Shown: positions 24,722 through 32,297, counted from the first letter of the stretch. The stretch: 33,926 nt of DNA from an uncultured bacterium (GCA_902802945.1 CADCOC010000054.1:1-33926); one strand, 5' to 3'. The notes: generated by a model not told the origin, from the letters alone. Program-made: numbers and translations.

Positions 24722-25705
24722 GGTGAACCCTTGAAGAGGGCGAACCGACTGCCCGTAGTAGCGGCCGTAGTAGTACGTGAAGAGGTCACTCGAATAGAAG
24801 AAGAGGCCCCACGCGCCGCCGTCGTAGCTGTCCGAGTACGGAACGGACGACCAGTAGTAGCCGTACGAACCGGCATCGCGGAGCGAAGTCCCGTAGCCGT
24901 CGCCGGCGCAGGGGAGGAAGATGCTGTTAGAGGCGTAGTCGCCACGGCCTCGGACGACATACCCTTGGACACCGTTCAGCTTAGTCCAAGTCCAATCGCA
25001 GTTGCCGTTGAGATCACCCAGCTCTTGTTTCGTAGGCATGCGCCATCCGCCGCCCCAATGAACGTGCGCCGCATCATGCTCCGGCACGAGGACGCTGTCC
25101 GCCGTGATCCAACCTTCGCTCTTCAAAGTGGCAATACTCTTAATGTAGGTCGGTGTGTTGCTTTCACCGAACGAAAAATTGGATGATGAGCCATCGGTCG
25201 CTACCCACTTGTTGTTCTCGCGCTTGTAGCCCACGGTATCGCCCCACCAGAAGTAGTAGCCGTAATCTTCAGGATTCTCCGCGCCGATGTTGGTCGTCGC
25301 CCAGTACGGCCCGCCTTCCCAGAGCTGGACCATGTCATGAAGATCAACAACGGTAACTCGCATGACCATGTTGTCGTAGGACACCTGCCCGAGTTCTGAC
25401 TTTGCGTCCCATAGCAACTTGTAGGAGCCGTTGGCTTGTACTTTCTTGTCTGTCGAATTCACACCGTTCTTCACGACCCAGAATTGCGAAACCTTTCGAG
25501 CGTTCCCCGTATCTGGCATCACTGCCGCCACGGAGAACTTCCATTGGGCCGTCCCGCTGATTCCCGCCACCTTGCAGGTGATGTCCACAAGCCCGTTCCA
25601 CGGATACCGCTGCTTCGCAACAACGTCCGTGACGGTGGGATCGGCGAATGTGGCCAACGTCGCAAGGGCCATAATTCCAGCTGTTATTAGTTTCTTGATG
25701 TTCAT
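24716..25705 (-). CDS. DGR target: secreted variable protein with FISUMP/C-type-lectin-like domain
   Basis: A 329-residue exported protein whose C-terminal face is diversified. Signal peptide MNIKKLITAGIMALATLATFA. An N-terminal beta-domain (~22-125; QRYPWNGLVDITC...) precedes a FISUMP-like/C-type-lectin-type domain (~130-329; WATTNIGAENPEDYGYYFWW, WRMPTKQELGDL). The VR covers residues ~264-328 and is loaded with Tyr, Gly, Phe and Asp where the TR has Asn, inside the scaffold YWSSVP...QSVRPLQ typical of DGR ligand-binding faces. AGAGGAG six nt upstream fixes the ATG. It is first in the DGR operon, behind a repeat-borne promoter. The ligand is unknown. Confidence 0.92.
   Translation of the reverse strand: MNIKKLITAGIMALATLATFADPTVTDVVAKQRYPWNGLVDITCKVAGISGTAQWKFSVAAVMPDTGNARKVSQFWVVKNGVNSTDKKVQANGSYKLLWDAKSELGQVSYDNMVMRVTVVDLHDMVQLWEGGPYWATTNIGAENPEDYGYYFWWGDTVGYKRENNKWVATDGSSSNFSFGESNTPTYIKSIATLKSEGWITADSVLVPEHDAAHVHWGGGWRMPTKQELGDLNGNCDWTWTKLNGVQGYVVRGRGDYASNSIFLPCAGDGYGTSLRDAGSYGYYWSSVPYSDSYDGGAWGLFFYSSDLFTYYYGRYYGQSVRPLQGFTE
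24722..24915 (-). other. DGR variable repeat (VR)
   Basis: 194 bp at the 3' end of the target gene, matching the TR. At least 23 unambiguous substitutions all fall on template adenines (A to T, G or C). An AAC x4 block in the TR corresponds to five codons here, making the VR one codon longer. The only clear non-adenine substitution is at 24729. The conserved 3' block is 24730-24756. Confidence 0.95.
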
Positions 25706-25787
25706 CTGTATCTCCTCTTTAAAAGTGGCTGTTGTTTAGCTGTTGTTAAGATTAAGGTTTGTCGGTGGGGTGGTGGGGTGGGGCAGA

Positions 25788-25950
25788 ATGCAAAACCATC
25801 CTTTCGGAAGAGCGTGCGCCCTTCCGCCTTCCCGCCGCGCGGAATCTGCCATTCAAGGCGTGTCATTGGTGGAAATGATAGCACATTCCCCTGCCCAAAA
25901 CAAGCAGGGATTTTGGAAGTTGAAGCCTCGCGTGCAGGGGTGCAGGGGGT
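25788..25950 (-). repeat. Promoter-carrying dispersed repeat, copy 1
   Basis: About 165 bp nearly matching 27179-27341 in the same orientation. Both copies contain a sigma-70-like promoter pointing to the minus strand and, downstream of it, a GC-rich palindrome (imperfect here, 25805-25826). Confidence 0.85.
25875..25903 (-). promoter_or_regulatory. Promoter of the DGR operon
   Basis: Minus strand TTGTTT (25898-25903), 17-nt spacer, TATCAT (25875-25880) preceded by TGC (extended -10). Transcription would start near 25868, giving a ~160-nt structured leader before the target ATG. It lies inside the dispersed repeat. Confidence 0.6.
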
Positions 25951-25957
25951 TCACTAC

Positions 25958-26001
25958 GGCCGCGACGGAGCGCCTGCGGCCGCGACGGAGCGCGGCCCTC
26001 A
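25958..26001. repeat. B-type palindromic units (one partial, one full)
   Basis: GGCCGCGACGGAGCG followed by a full GGCCGCGACGGAGCGCGGCC unit; reverse complement of the units inside the permease gene. Confidence 0.8.
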
Positions 26002-26132
26002 CGGTGTGGCCACAAGGGCAATGGCACCCTTGCCTCAGCCAATGGCATGTGCGCAAGCCCTCCGGCACCACGAAGGCCCCTCGCCAATGGTTCAGCAATG
26101 ACCTGCCTTTGGTGTGTGCGCTAGCAGTTCTG

Positions 26133-26348
26133 CCGTGCGCGCCCTGTCGCGCACCAACGGTGAGCAAATGCTCCGCACAAGGCAAAGCGCTCCGCAAAGA
26201 CGCGCGCGGTACAGGGATGGCAGAGGAAAGAATCGAGCGAAGCACCTGCCTTTCACAAGCCTTTGGGGCACCGCGAGGTTTGTGCGAAGCACTCAGCCAA
26301 TAGCAAGCCAAATGCTTCGCCTTGGGTGCGCGACAGGGCGCGCACGGC
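26133..26348. repeat. Inverted repeat with ~27-bp near-perfect arms
   Basis: The arm at ~26133-26158 (GCCGTGCGCGCCCTGTCGCG core) returns in reverse complement at ~26322-26348 with one extra base. Similarity continues weakly outward and inward, to about 45 bp. The ~165-bp interior shows no clear gene. Confidence 0.7.
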
Positions 26349-26476
26349 AAAACTGTTTGCACTCGGTCCGTTTTCAAAACTGAGGCTTTACCAAATACGG
26401 TGGCTGTTGGGGTGGGGTATGCCGAGGTGGGCGAGACGCTGCACTACCTTGTAGCCGCGACCAGCTCGCCCTACCC

Positions 26477-26532
26477 GGCCGCGACGGAGCGCGGCCCTCC
26501 CAAGTGCGGCCGCGACGGAGCGCGGCCCTCCC
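26477..26532. repeat. Two B-type palindromic units
   Basis: Units at 26477-26501 and 26508-26532, each GGCCGCG/CGCGGCC with a short loop, then CTCCC; 31-bp period. They lie downstream of the DUF2442-like gene. Confidence 0.85.
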
Positions 26533-26570
26533 GGTGCGGCGGGTTTTGTTGCAGTTATGGAGGCGGGGCG

Positions 26571-26855
26571 TCATTGGCACATCACGCTGTTCTCATAGAC
26601 GAATTCCGGGGCGACGTCAAGTTCGCCGTCAAGCCATGTGAGGGTTTCGTAATCAAGCTTGCAGTTGGCAAAGGCGTCGGCATCGGCGAGAGGGGCGAAC
26701 GCCTCCCCCCTCAAAAGCGCATGGCCATCAAAAATACGCGTCTCGCCATCATTGAACATTACCTTCATGCGATGCGGCGCAAATGTCTCGAATCCCGTGA
26801 TCTTCAACACGGGCAAAGGGTTTTCGGCATAGCACTTTCCATCTCGAACAATCAT
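26571..26855 (-). CDS. DUF2442-like protein
   Basis: A 94-residue cytosolic protein. VMFNDGETRIFDGHALLRGEAFAPLADADAFANCKLDYETLTWLDGELDVAPEFVYE follows the DUF2442 layout (V.F.DG, L..G..F.PL.D...F, W..G.D..PE.LY). DUF2442 genes usually sit beside DUF4160 genes, as here, in toxin-antitoxin-like pairs. AGGAGG six nt upstream sets the ATG. It starts 11 nt after the DUF4160-like gene. The biochemical role is not established. Confidence 0.85.
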   Translation of the reverse strand: MIVRDGKCYAENPLPVLKITGFETFAPHRMKVMFNDGETRIFDGHALLRGEAFAPLADADAFANCKLDYETLTWLDGELDVAPEFVYENSVMCQ

Positions 26856-26866
26856 CGCATTCCTCC

Positions 26867-27133
26867 TTACATCGCAGGAACGATCTTCTCAAACGGCTTG
26901 CCTTGGACAGCAAGATTCCAAGCCGCGTATGCCTCTTCTTCGTGCAGAGCCATCCATCCGTCAAGAATCCGGCGTTGCTTGGTTGGCAGTTCACCGGAAA
27001 GCATTTCCCCGTCAAGCGCCACAACCGCCTCGTCCTCGTTGTATTTCACGTGCACGTGCGGCTTGTGGTGCTGCTTCGTGTCGAAGAAGCGCAGATAGAT
27101 GACCAACGAACCTATCCGTGAGAGTTCATCCAT
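26867..27133 (-). CDS. DUF4160-like protein
   Basis: An 88-residue cytosolic protein. Short LVIYLRFFDTKQHHKPHVHVKYNEDEAVVALDGEML, with the HxPHVHV core, is the hallmark of DUF4160. The C-terminal helix is KQRRILDGWMALHEEEAYAAWN. AGGAGG six nt upstream fixes the ATG. It is the first gene of the pair with the DUF2442-like gene and is driven by the promoter in repeat copy 2. Pairing suggests a toxin-antitoxin or regulatory module. Confidence 0.87.
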   Translation of the reverse strand: MDELSRIGSLVIYLRFFDTKQHHKPHVHVKYNEDEAVVALDGEMLSGELPTKQRRILDGWMALHEEEAYAAWNLAVQGKPFEKIVPAM

Positions 27134-27178
27134 TTAACACCTCCTCATAATTGGACACAGCTATAATCCTGCCGCAGG

Positions 27179-27341
27179 ATGCAATACCATCCCTTCGGAA
27201 GGGCGCGCGCCCTTCCGCCTTCCCGCTGCGCGGAATCTGCCATTCAAGGCGTGTCATTGGCGGTAATGATACCACATTCCCCCGCCCAAAACAAGCAGCG
27301 ATTTTGGGGAGTTGAAGCTTCGCGCACGGGGCGCGGGGGTG
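27179..27341 (-). repeat. Promoter-carrying dispersed repeat, copy 2
   Basis: Counterpart of 25788-25950. Downstream of the promoter it has a perfect 22-bp palindrome (27196-27217) made of CGGAAGGGCGC and its complement. Confidence 0.85.
27266..27294 (-). promoter_or_regulatory. Promoter of the DUF4160-DUF2442 pair
   Basis: Minus strand TTGTTT (27289-27294), 17 nt, TATCAT (27266-27271) with TGG ahead of it; same geometry as the promoter in copy 1. Predicted start near 27259, ~126 nt before the DUF4160 ATG. Confidence 0.6.
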
Positions 27342-27360
27342 GGGGTGATGCTGTGGGGCG

Positions 27361-27467
27361 ACGTGAGACGATAGACGTGAGACGTGAGTGTGAGACGTGA
27401 GACGTGAGTGTGAGGCGATGCGGCTTCGCCAATGTCTCGCTCGTCTCACGTCTCGCGTCTCGCGTCA
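27361..27467. repeat. GACGTGA heptamer array with inverted arm
   Basis: Repeated GACGTGA/GTGTGA units (27361-27415) face CTCACGTCTCGCGTCTCGCG (27446-27465), so a long imperfect hairpin can form right after the GH38-like stop. It may act as its transcript end. Confidence 0.6.
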
Positions 27468-30400
27468 CCGCTCATACCTCGGCTCGCCCGGAGGGCTCGC
27501 CCCACCTTGCGGCGGTCGCGGGGCGACCGCCCTACCACGGCTCGCCCCCCTGCGGCTCGGCCCTCCCGCGATGGAGAGTACCATCGGCAGGATCATTGGC
27601 TGTGAGACGCCGTCGCCAGCGTCGGAAATGAGCAGTACGCTCCGTTTGCCGTCTGGAAGGCACGGCCCAAGACAGATGCCCTCGTAGTTGCCGAAAGCGA
27701 AGACTGGCCCGCCGCCTGACGCGAGCTTGACCTTCCTCAAGTTGGTCGCGACAAGCGCGCCACCCCCGCGCGGGAATTCCACGCGATAGACGTCAAAAGA
27801 GAGGCGTGCCGTTGCCGCAGCCTTCAAGGGATGCGCCCCTCCAAAGCTCAGTTCGCGTTCAAGTACGAGCAGCGAACCATCCGGCAACGCGCACAATCCT
27901 GAAACGCCACGGCGTCCTTTGCCTCCATAGTCGAATCGTTGGCTCCAGACGTCCGTGGTGTAGGAATACGTGCCCGCAAACGTGAAACCTTCCTTGGCTG
28001 TCGGACGCGTGTACTTCAATAGCTGCACCGTTGTGCCGTTAGTCGGCGAGGACCGCGCCCCGTCGCACGCAAGCGCCTCCTCCGTACAGGTCCACAGCGT
28101 CTTGCCGTCAGGACTCAGCGTCAACGACTCAATGCCTAGGTTTGAACGGGTTTTCTTCAGCTCTTCGGGCAACGACAACGTGCGCACAACGGTGCCATCC
28201 GCAACTCTGTATTCCTTAATCGTTCCGCGCGTCTCGTCCGCCCCCCACACGGTGCCGTTCACCGCATCGAACGCCACATCCTCTAGGTCATACGCCTTCG
28301 CGAGCGAAATGCGGTTGGTTGGCGACGGGATAGAGCATGAGATGACCGACAGCCCGTTGGTTGCAAGCTCGATGGTCATTGGGTAGAGTCCCACTTCGCC
28401 TGTAAAGACATCGTCGGACACGGCGTAATAAGCGTTGTCCCCCGCCCAACTGATGCCGCTTAGGCTGGCTGGCAGCAAGGAACGGCGAAAAGGCGTGCCA
28501 AGGGTTAACGTTGTGCCGTTGTGATGTGCCCGCGTAAGCCCGTAGAACGGCTCGCAAAGCGGATCCTTGCGTCCATCCTTCCACACCTTGCGGATGCGGT
28601 ATTCGTGACGCGAGTGCGTGGGCAACCCCAGGTCCTCGTAGCGTGCCACGCGATATGCAACGCCGTCCGGCGCCTCGTTCGTCACGTTGGCGAGGAAATT
28701 CCCGTCGCGCCAGAGCTCGTAGTGGTCGAAGTCGGGCGACATCTCCGCGCCCCACAGGACGTACATCTGCCCGTCCTTCCCGCCGTGTCCCGCGCGGGGC
28801 TTGGTGATCAGGCCCGTGTAGGCATACGCGGAGTCGTCCGGCGGCCGCGTGGCGAAGCGCAGCGACGGCGCGTCGATCCTGATCGTCGCATAGCCGAACG
28901 GCGCGAGGTCGAACGCGAATCCGTCAAGCTTGCGCACGTCGCGCTCAATCACGTTGCAGAGCGTGTACTCAGCGTCCTCCGCAAGGCGTTGGCGCGCAGT
29001 GACCCGGCACGGACGCCCCTCGCGCTCGCGGAAGCGCGCGATCAGTCCGCGACCATCCTCGGCGCGCTTGAGCGTAAGCAGCTGCACGTTTGGTGTGCCC
29101 AAGCGCAACCATTCTGAAACTGCGGCGGATATCACCGGAACGCCGTCAAGCGCCGCGAGTGCGCGCTCGGCGAATGCCGGGATGTGCGCGTTCTGCCAAG
29201 TACCCGCGTAGGACGTTATCGCATAGCGGAAGCGGAAGTTGAAGCTGTCGCCGTCTGGGTTGTGCATCTGAAGCCAGTCCGTGAAGAGATACGGATAGAT
29301 GCCGGACGACTTCACCGGCCCGCCGTAGCACGTCTTGTCGGGATGGATCTCGCCGAACTCCGTGAGACACGAATCCGCGGTTACCAACGCGATGCCGAAC
29401 TCGCCGTTCTCCACGGCGCACCAGTCGCGCACCGCGGTGTAGGCGTCCGACGTGAGGCCGCTCTGGTCGCGGATGGGATCGATCACCGGACCATTCAGCT
29501 GCGCCGCAAAGCGGAACTGCGGCACGGCAAACGGAAACGCCATGTAGCCGAAGCGGTCGTAGCGTTTTGTGTTGAAGAGGTCGCGGGCGTGGCGGAAGGA
29601 GGATTCAAGGACAATCTTCTTTTCATCCTGCGATAACCACACCTTCTGCTCCATCTCCGCGCCGAGCGCGTGCGCGGCTTTGTCGCCCCGCATCCAGGTC
29701 TTGTGGTTGTCGCGTGTGTAGCGGAACTCGTTCGCGGGGCCTTCAAGCAGTTCACGCTGGAGTTCCTTGTCGTAGATGGAGTAGATGACGCCGTTCGTCA
29801 CCGCCACGCGATACCAGCGGTTTTCCGTGATGCCATTGGGGCAGAAGACTTCCGGACTTTCCGGATTCTCCGGATTCTCCGGATTTTCCGGAACCGTCAA
29901 CCCAAGCTTCGATACCGTTTCAGCGCGCTCGATCCAGTCGCGGTGCTGCATCCACGTCTCGAAGACCCGGCGTCCAGAGTAGCCGCTCACGCCGTAGGAA
30001 TGTTCGTCGTTCCAGATGAGCGCATCCCATGCGCGGCGTAAGTCCTCCGCAGGATACGCCGCTTCGCCTCTCGCGGACTTGATCGCCGTCAGCGTCTCGG
30101 TGCGCGCAAGCGCCCTGTCCGCCGCCAGCTTGCGGGCGAGAAGTTCCGGCGTGCAGGCGGCATGCTGGAGCCAGCCGCTCGTCATTTCGCCGCGCAGCGT
30201 TGGGATCTTGTCGCCCCAGCGCGCCTTGACGCGGTCGAACGGTTCGTCGAGGCGTCCGCACGTCCTCAATTGCGGCCACTTCCACTTGGCGTTCCACTTC
30301 TTGAAGAGGTCGGCCTGGCGCGTCGAGGGCCATTCGTCGTCCTCGTAGTCGGCGAAGAGCCACACGTCATACGGGTAGCGCGCCTCCATCCTCGCCAGCT

Positions 30401-31370
30401 GGCGCGCCATCATCGGCTCGCTCTCCGACATCGGTTTCATCTTGTTCCATGCCGTGATGATGCCGAAAAGTTCGCCGCCGCGTCCGTAGTGCGGACACGT
30501 CCACACGAGCAGGCGCGCGCCGCCCTGGGGCGCTTCCCACCAGAACAGCATCGGAATCGCGCTCGCCCAGCGCACGTCGATACGGCTCCCGCCTCCTCCG
30601 GCGTCAGGATTGTTCCATTTCCACGGACGGTTCTCGTCCATCTTCCAGATCGTCGACGGATGCGGGTTCCAATGGTTGGGGCTGAACAGGACATGCTCCA
30701 CGCCTGCTTCCGCGTAGGGCACGACAATGCTCCATGAGATGCCGGGGTTGTCCGTCATCAGCATTGTGCGCGTCTTGATCCCCCAGCGGTCTTCGAGTTC
30801 GCGCTTCGTGTAGATGCTGCGGCACAGCTCCTCGAAGCCGTAGAGGTGGGTATGGTTGCCGGCACAGGTCACGCCCACGTCCAAGCGGCCGCGCGCGATC
30901 TCGTTCGTGGCGACGGACATCGCCTCGGCCTCGCCGCGGTCCTGCGGGTAGTTGCCCCAGAACCACGCGCCTTCGGCCACGTAGCGGAACGCGGCGGGAT
31001 CAGCATCGTCAGAATCGGCGGCGATCAGGCGGCGTGCCTCGTCGATGCGGCGTACCGTGCCGTGGCGCTGGATGTACTGCGAGTTGTGGAGACCAATGTC
31101 GGTATGTGCCGACTTGACGGCGTACAGCGTCCATTCCCGCACGGGCGGGAGGTTCGCCGGGAGCGCGTTCGTCGGCACAAGCTCGTAAACGGTCTTGCCG
31201 CCCTTCTGCCGAGAGATCATGCGCCGGCCGTCGTGCGTGAGCATCGAAAGCGCCGTGAAGGATTCACCCGCAAACGCCGATGCGGCAACCATTACGGAAA
31301 CGATCCATACCTTTGCCGACACGGTAGCTTTCTTTATGCAATTCCCCTTGTTTCTTCTTTTGACATGCAT
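27465..31370 (-). CDS. Secreted fusion: GH38-like glycosidase plus phytase-like esterase domain
   Basis: 1301 residues, exported (hydrophobic VWIVSVMVAASAFAG after a basic start). The N-terminal half looks like a GH38-type alpha-mannosidase barrel: SAHTDIGLH (His89, Asp91) is the metal-site motif and TDNPG (Asp207) a candidate nucleophile. The middle is a GH38-like beta domain with a PEN repeat (~490-500). Next a fibronectin-like segment (DHYELWRDGN), then a phytase-like beta-propeller domain (~1000-1270: EDVAFDAVNGTVWGADETRG, GIESLTLSPDGKTLW, YEGICLGPCLPDGKR). The tail GRAVAPRPP comes from a palindromic repeat. GGAAG eight nt upstream supports the ATG. Substrates are inferred only. Confidence 0.75.
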   Translation of the reverse strand: MHVKRRNKGNCIKKATVSAKVWIVSVMVAASAFAGESFTALSMLTHDGRRMISRQKGGKTVYELVPTNALPANLPPVREWTLYAVKSAHTDIGLHNSQYIQRHGTVRRIDEARRLIAADSDDADPAAFRYVAEGAWFWGNYPQDRGEAEAMSVATNEIARGRLDVGVTCAGNHTHLYGFEELCRSIYTKRELEDRWGIKTRTMLMTDNPGISWSIVVPYAEAGVEHVLFSPNHWNPHPSTIWKMDENRPWKWNNPDAGGGGSRIDVRWASAIPMLFWWEAPQGGARLLVWTCPHYGRGGELFGIITAWNKMKPMSESEPMMARQLARMEARYPYDVWLFADYEDDEWPSTRQADLFKKWNAKWKWPQLRTCGRLDEPFDRVKARWGDKIPTLRGEMTSGWLQHAACTPELLARKLAADRALARTETLTAIKSARGEAAYPAEDLRRAWDALIWNDEHSYGVSGYSGRRVFETWMQHRDWIERAETVSKLGLTVPENPENPENPESPEVFCPNGITENRWYRVAVTNGVIYSIYDKELQRELLEGPANEFRYTRDNHKTWMRGDKAAHALGAEMEQKVWLSQDEKKIVLESSFRHARDLFNTKRYDRFGYMAFPFAVPQFRFAAQLNGPVIDPIRDQSGLTSDAYTAVRDWCAVENGEFGIALVTADSCLTEFGEIHPDKTCYGGPVKSSGIYPYLFTDWLQMHNPDGDSFNFRFRYAITSYAGTWQNAHIPAFAERALAALDGVPVISAAVSEWLRLGTPNVQLLTLKRAEDGRGLIARFREREGRPCRVTARQRLAEDAEYTLCNVIERDVRKLDGFAFDLAPFGYATIRIDAPSLRFATRPPDDSAYAYTGLITKPRAGHGGKDGQMYVLWGAEMSPDFDHYELWRDGNFLANVTNEAPDGVAYRVARYEDLGLPTHSRHEYRIRKVWKDGRKDPLCEPFYGLTRAHHNGTTLTLGTPFRRSLLPASLSGISWAGDNAYYAVSDDVFTGEVGLYPMTIELATNGLSVISCSIPSPTNRISLAKAYDLEDVAFDAVNGTVWGADETRGTIKEYRVADGTVVRTLSLPEELKKTRSNLGIESLTLSPDGKTLWTCTEEALACDGARSSPTNGTTVQLLKYTRPTAKEGFTFAGTYSYTTDVWSQRFDYGGKGRRGVSGLCALPDGSLLVLERELSFGGAHPLKAAATARLSFDVYRVEFPRGGGALVATNLRKVKLASGGGPVFAFGNYEGICLGPCLPDGKRSVLLISDAGDGVSQPMILPMVLSIAGGPSRRGASRGRAVAPRPPQGGASPPGEPRYER
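27511..27536. repeat. Palindromic element, copy A3, at the GH38-like gene 3' end
   Basis: Same 26 bases as copy A2: GGCGGTCGC, GGG, GCGACCGCC, CTACC. Read on the minus strand as RGRAVAPRPP near the C-terminus. Confidence 0.85.
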
Positions 31371-31399
31371 GACATTTTCTTCCTTCTCCTGCGGTCAAT

Positions 31400-31408
31400 A
31401 TTATACCA
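31400..31408 (-). promoter_or_regulatory. Extended -10 promoter of the GH38-like gene
   Basis: Minus strand TGGTATAAT with a perfect TATAAT (31400-31405). Predicted start near 31393, about 23 nt before the ATG. No recognisable -35. Confidence 0.6.
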
Positions 31409-31466
31409 TACGCCTCAGTGGTCTGGTGCCCAAATTGTTTTTTCCCAACTGTCCGCGCTTTCCGTC

Positions 31467-31495
31467 TTGCCATTCCGCCCCCTTTTTGGTAAACT
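31467..31495 (+). promoter_or_regulatory. Promoter of the YebC-family gene
   Basis: TTGCCA (31467-31472), 17 nt, TAAACT (31490-31495) with TGG ahead. The predicted start is near 31502, 28 nt before the ATG. Confidence 0.55.
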
Positions 31496-31529
31496 TGACA
31501 AATCAATTTTTCAAAAAAAGGAGTAAAAC

Positions 31530-32294
31530 ATGTCTGGTCACAGCCACTGGGCGACAATCAAGCGCGCAAAAGGCGCAGCCGACGCGAAGAAGGGCAAGAT
31601 CTTCTCAAAGCTCGGCAAGGAAATCACCATCGTCGTGAAGGCGAAGGGCGGCGATCCCAACACCAACCCCACCCTCCGCACGCTCATCGCAAAGGCCAAG
31701 GCCGCGCAGATGCCGAACGACAACATCGACCGCGCCATCAAGAAAGGCACGGGCGAACTGGAGTCCGCCGCACTCGTCGACGCCACCTACGAAGGCATCA
31801 AGGGCGGCATTGCCATCGTCGTGAACGTCCTGACGGACAACAAGAACCGCGCCGCCGCCGAAGTCGGCAACGTGTTCAAGAAGAACGGCACCGAGTTCGC
31901 CAAGCAGGGCTCGGCCGGACGTCTCTTCGACCGCATGGGCCAGATCATGATCCCGGCGGCCGACGGCGTGGACGAGGACAAGGTGACGGAAGTCGCGCTC
32001 GACGTGGGTGCCGAGGACGTCATCTCCGAAGAGGGTGGCTTCACGGTCAAGTGCCAGCCGAACGACTTCACCACCGTCATGGAAGGCATCAAGAACGCCG
32101 GCATCACGGTGGACGAGGAGAACTCCTCCGTGGGCCTCGTGCCGAACATGACCGCGCCCGTAAGCGACGTCGCCGTTGCCAAGGCCATCAACAAGTTCGT
32201 CGACATGCTCGAGGACCTCGAAGACGTGCAGGACGTCTTCACGAACATGGAGACGACCGACGAAGTCGACGCCGCGCTTGAGGCGGAGGGCTGA
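31530..32294 (+). CDS. yebC: YebC/PmpR/TACO1-family protein
   Basis: A 254-residue cytosolic protein with the full family signature: MSGHSHWATIKRAKGAADAKKGKIFSKL, NDNIDRAIKKGTGE, GGIAIVVNVLTDNKNRAAAEV. Family members were first described as DNA-binding regulators; others act in translation (mitochondrial TACO1 and bacterial YebC helping ribosomes at proline stretches). GGAG is seven nt ahead of the ATG. It is followed three nt later by the VOC gene and likely shares its transcript. It diverges from the GH38-like gene. Confidence 0.95.
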   Translation: MSGHSHWATIKRAKGAADAKKGKIFSKLGKEITIVVKAKGGDPNTNPTLRTLIAKAKAAQMPNDNIDRAIKKGTGELESAALVDATYEGIKGGIAIVVNVLTDNKNRAAAEVGNVFKKNGTEFAKQGSAGRLFDRMGQIMIPAADGVDEDKVTEVALDVGAEDVISEEGGFTVKCQPNDFTTVMEGIKNAGITVDEENSSVGLVPNMTAPVSDVAVAKAINKFVDMLEDLEDVQDVFTNMETTDEVDAALEAEG

Positions 32295-32297
32295 GCC

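Larger units (their letters stand above)
25706..26570. other. Repeat-rich intergenic region upstream of the DGR target
   Basis: 865 bp without a believable gene. From left to right it holds: the leader and promoter repeat (to ~25950); palindromic B-type units (25958-26001); a ~330-bp segment with a large inverted repeat (26133-26348); a G-rich stretch; and two more B-type units (26477-26532). The open frames here on both strands are Arg/Pro/Ala-rich reads of repeats and lack ribosome sites. Confidence 0.7.
27134..27464. other. Intergenic region with promoter repeat and heptamer hairpin
   Basis: 331 bp between the DUF4160-like gene and the end of the GH38-like gene. It holds promoter repeat copy 2 and a GACGTGA heptamer array with an inverted arm. 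No gene is seen. Confidence 0.75.

Noticed and set aside
25702..25884. Leader peptide (MTRLEWQIPR...) ending at the target ATG
   Set aside because: The two repeat copies differ only by amino-acid-changing substitutions and have no ribosome site, so coding is unlikely.
26133..26348. Integron attC site or IS element
   Set aside because: No GTTRRRY core, no integrase or transposase, and no target duplication seen.
25743..26454. Open frames on both strands upstream of the DGR target (up to ~186 residues)
   Set aside because: They read through palindromes and the inverted repeat, are rich in Arg/Pro/Ala/Cys, lack ribosome sites, and do not resemble proteins.
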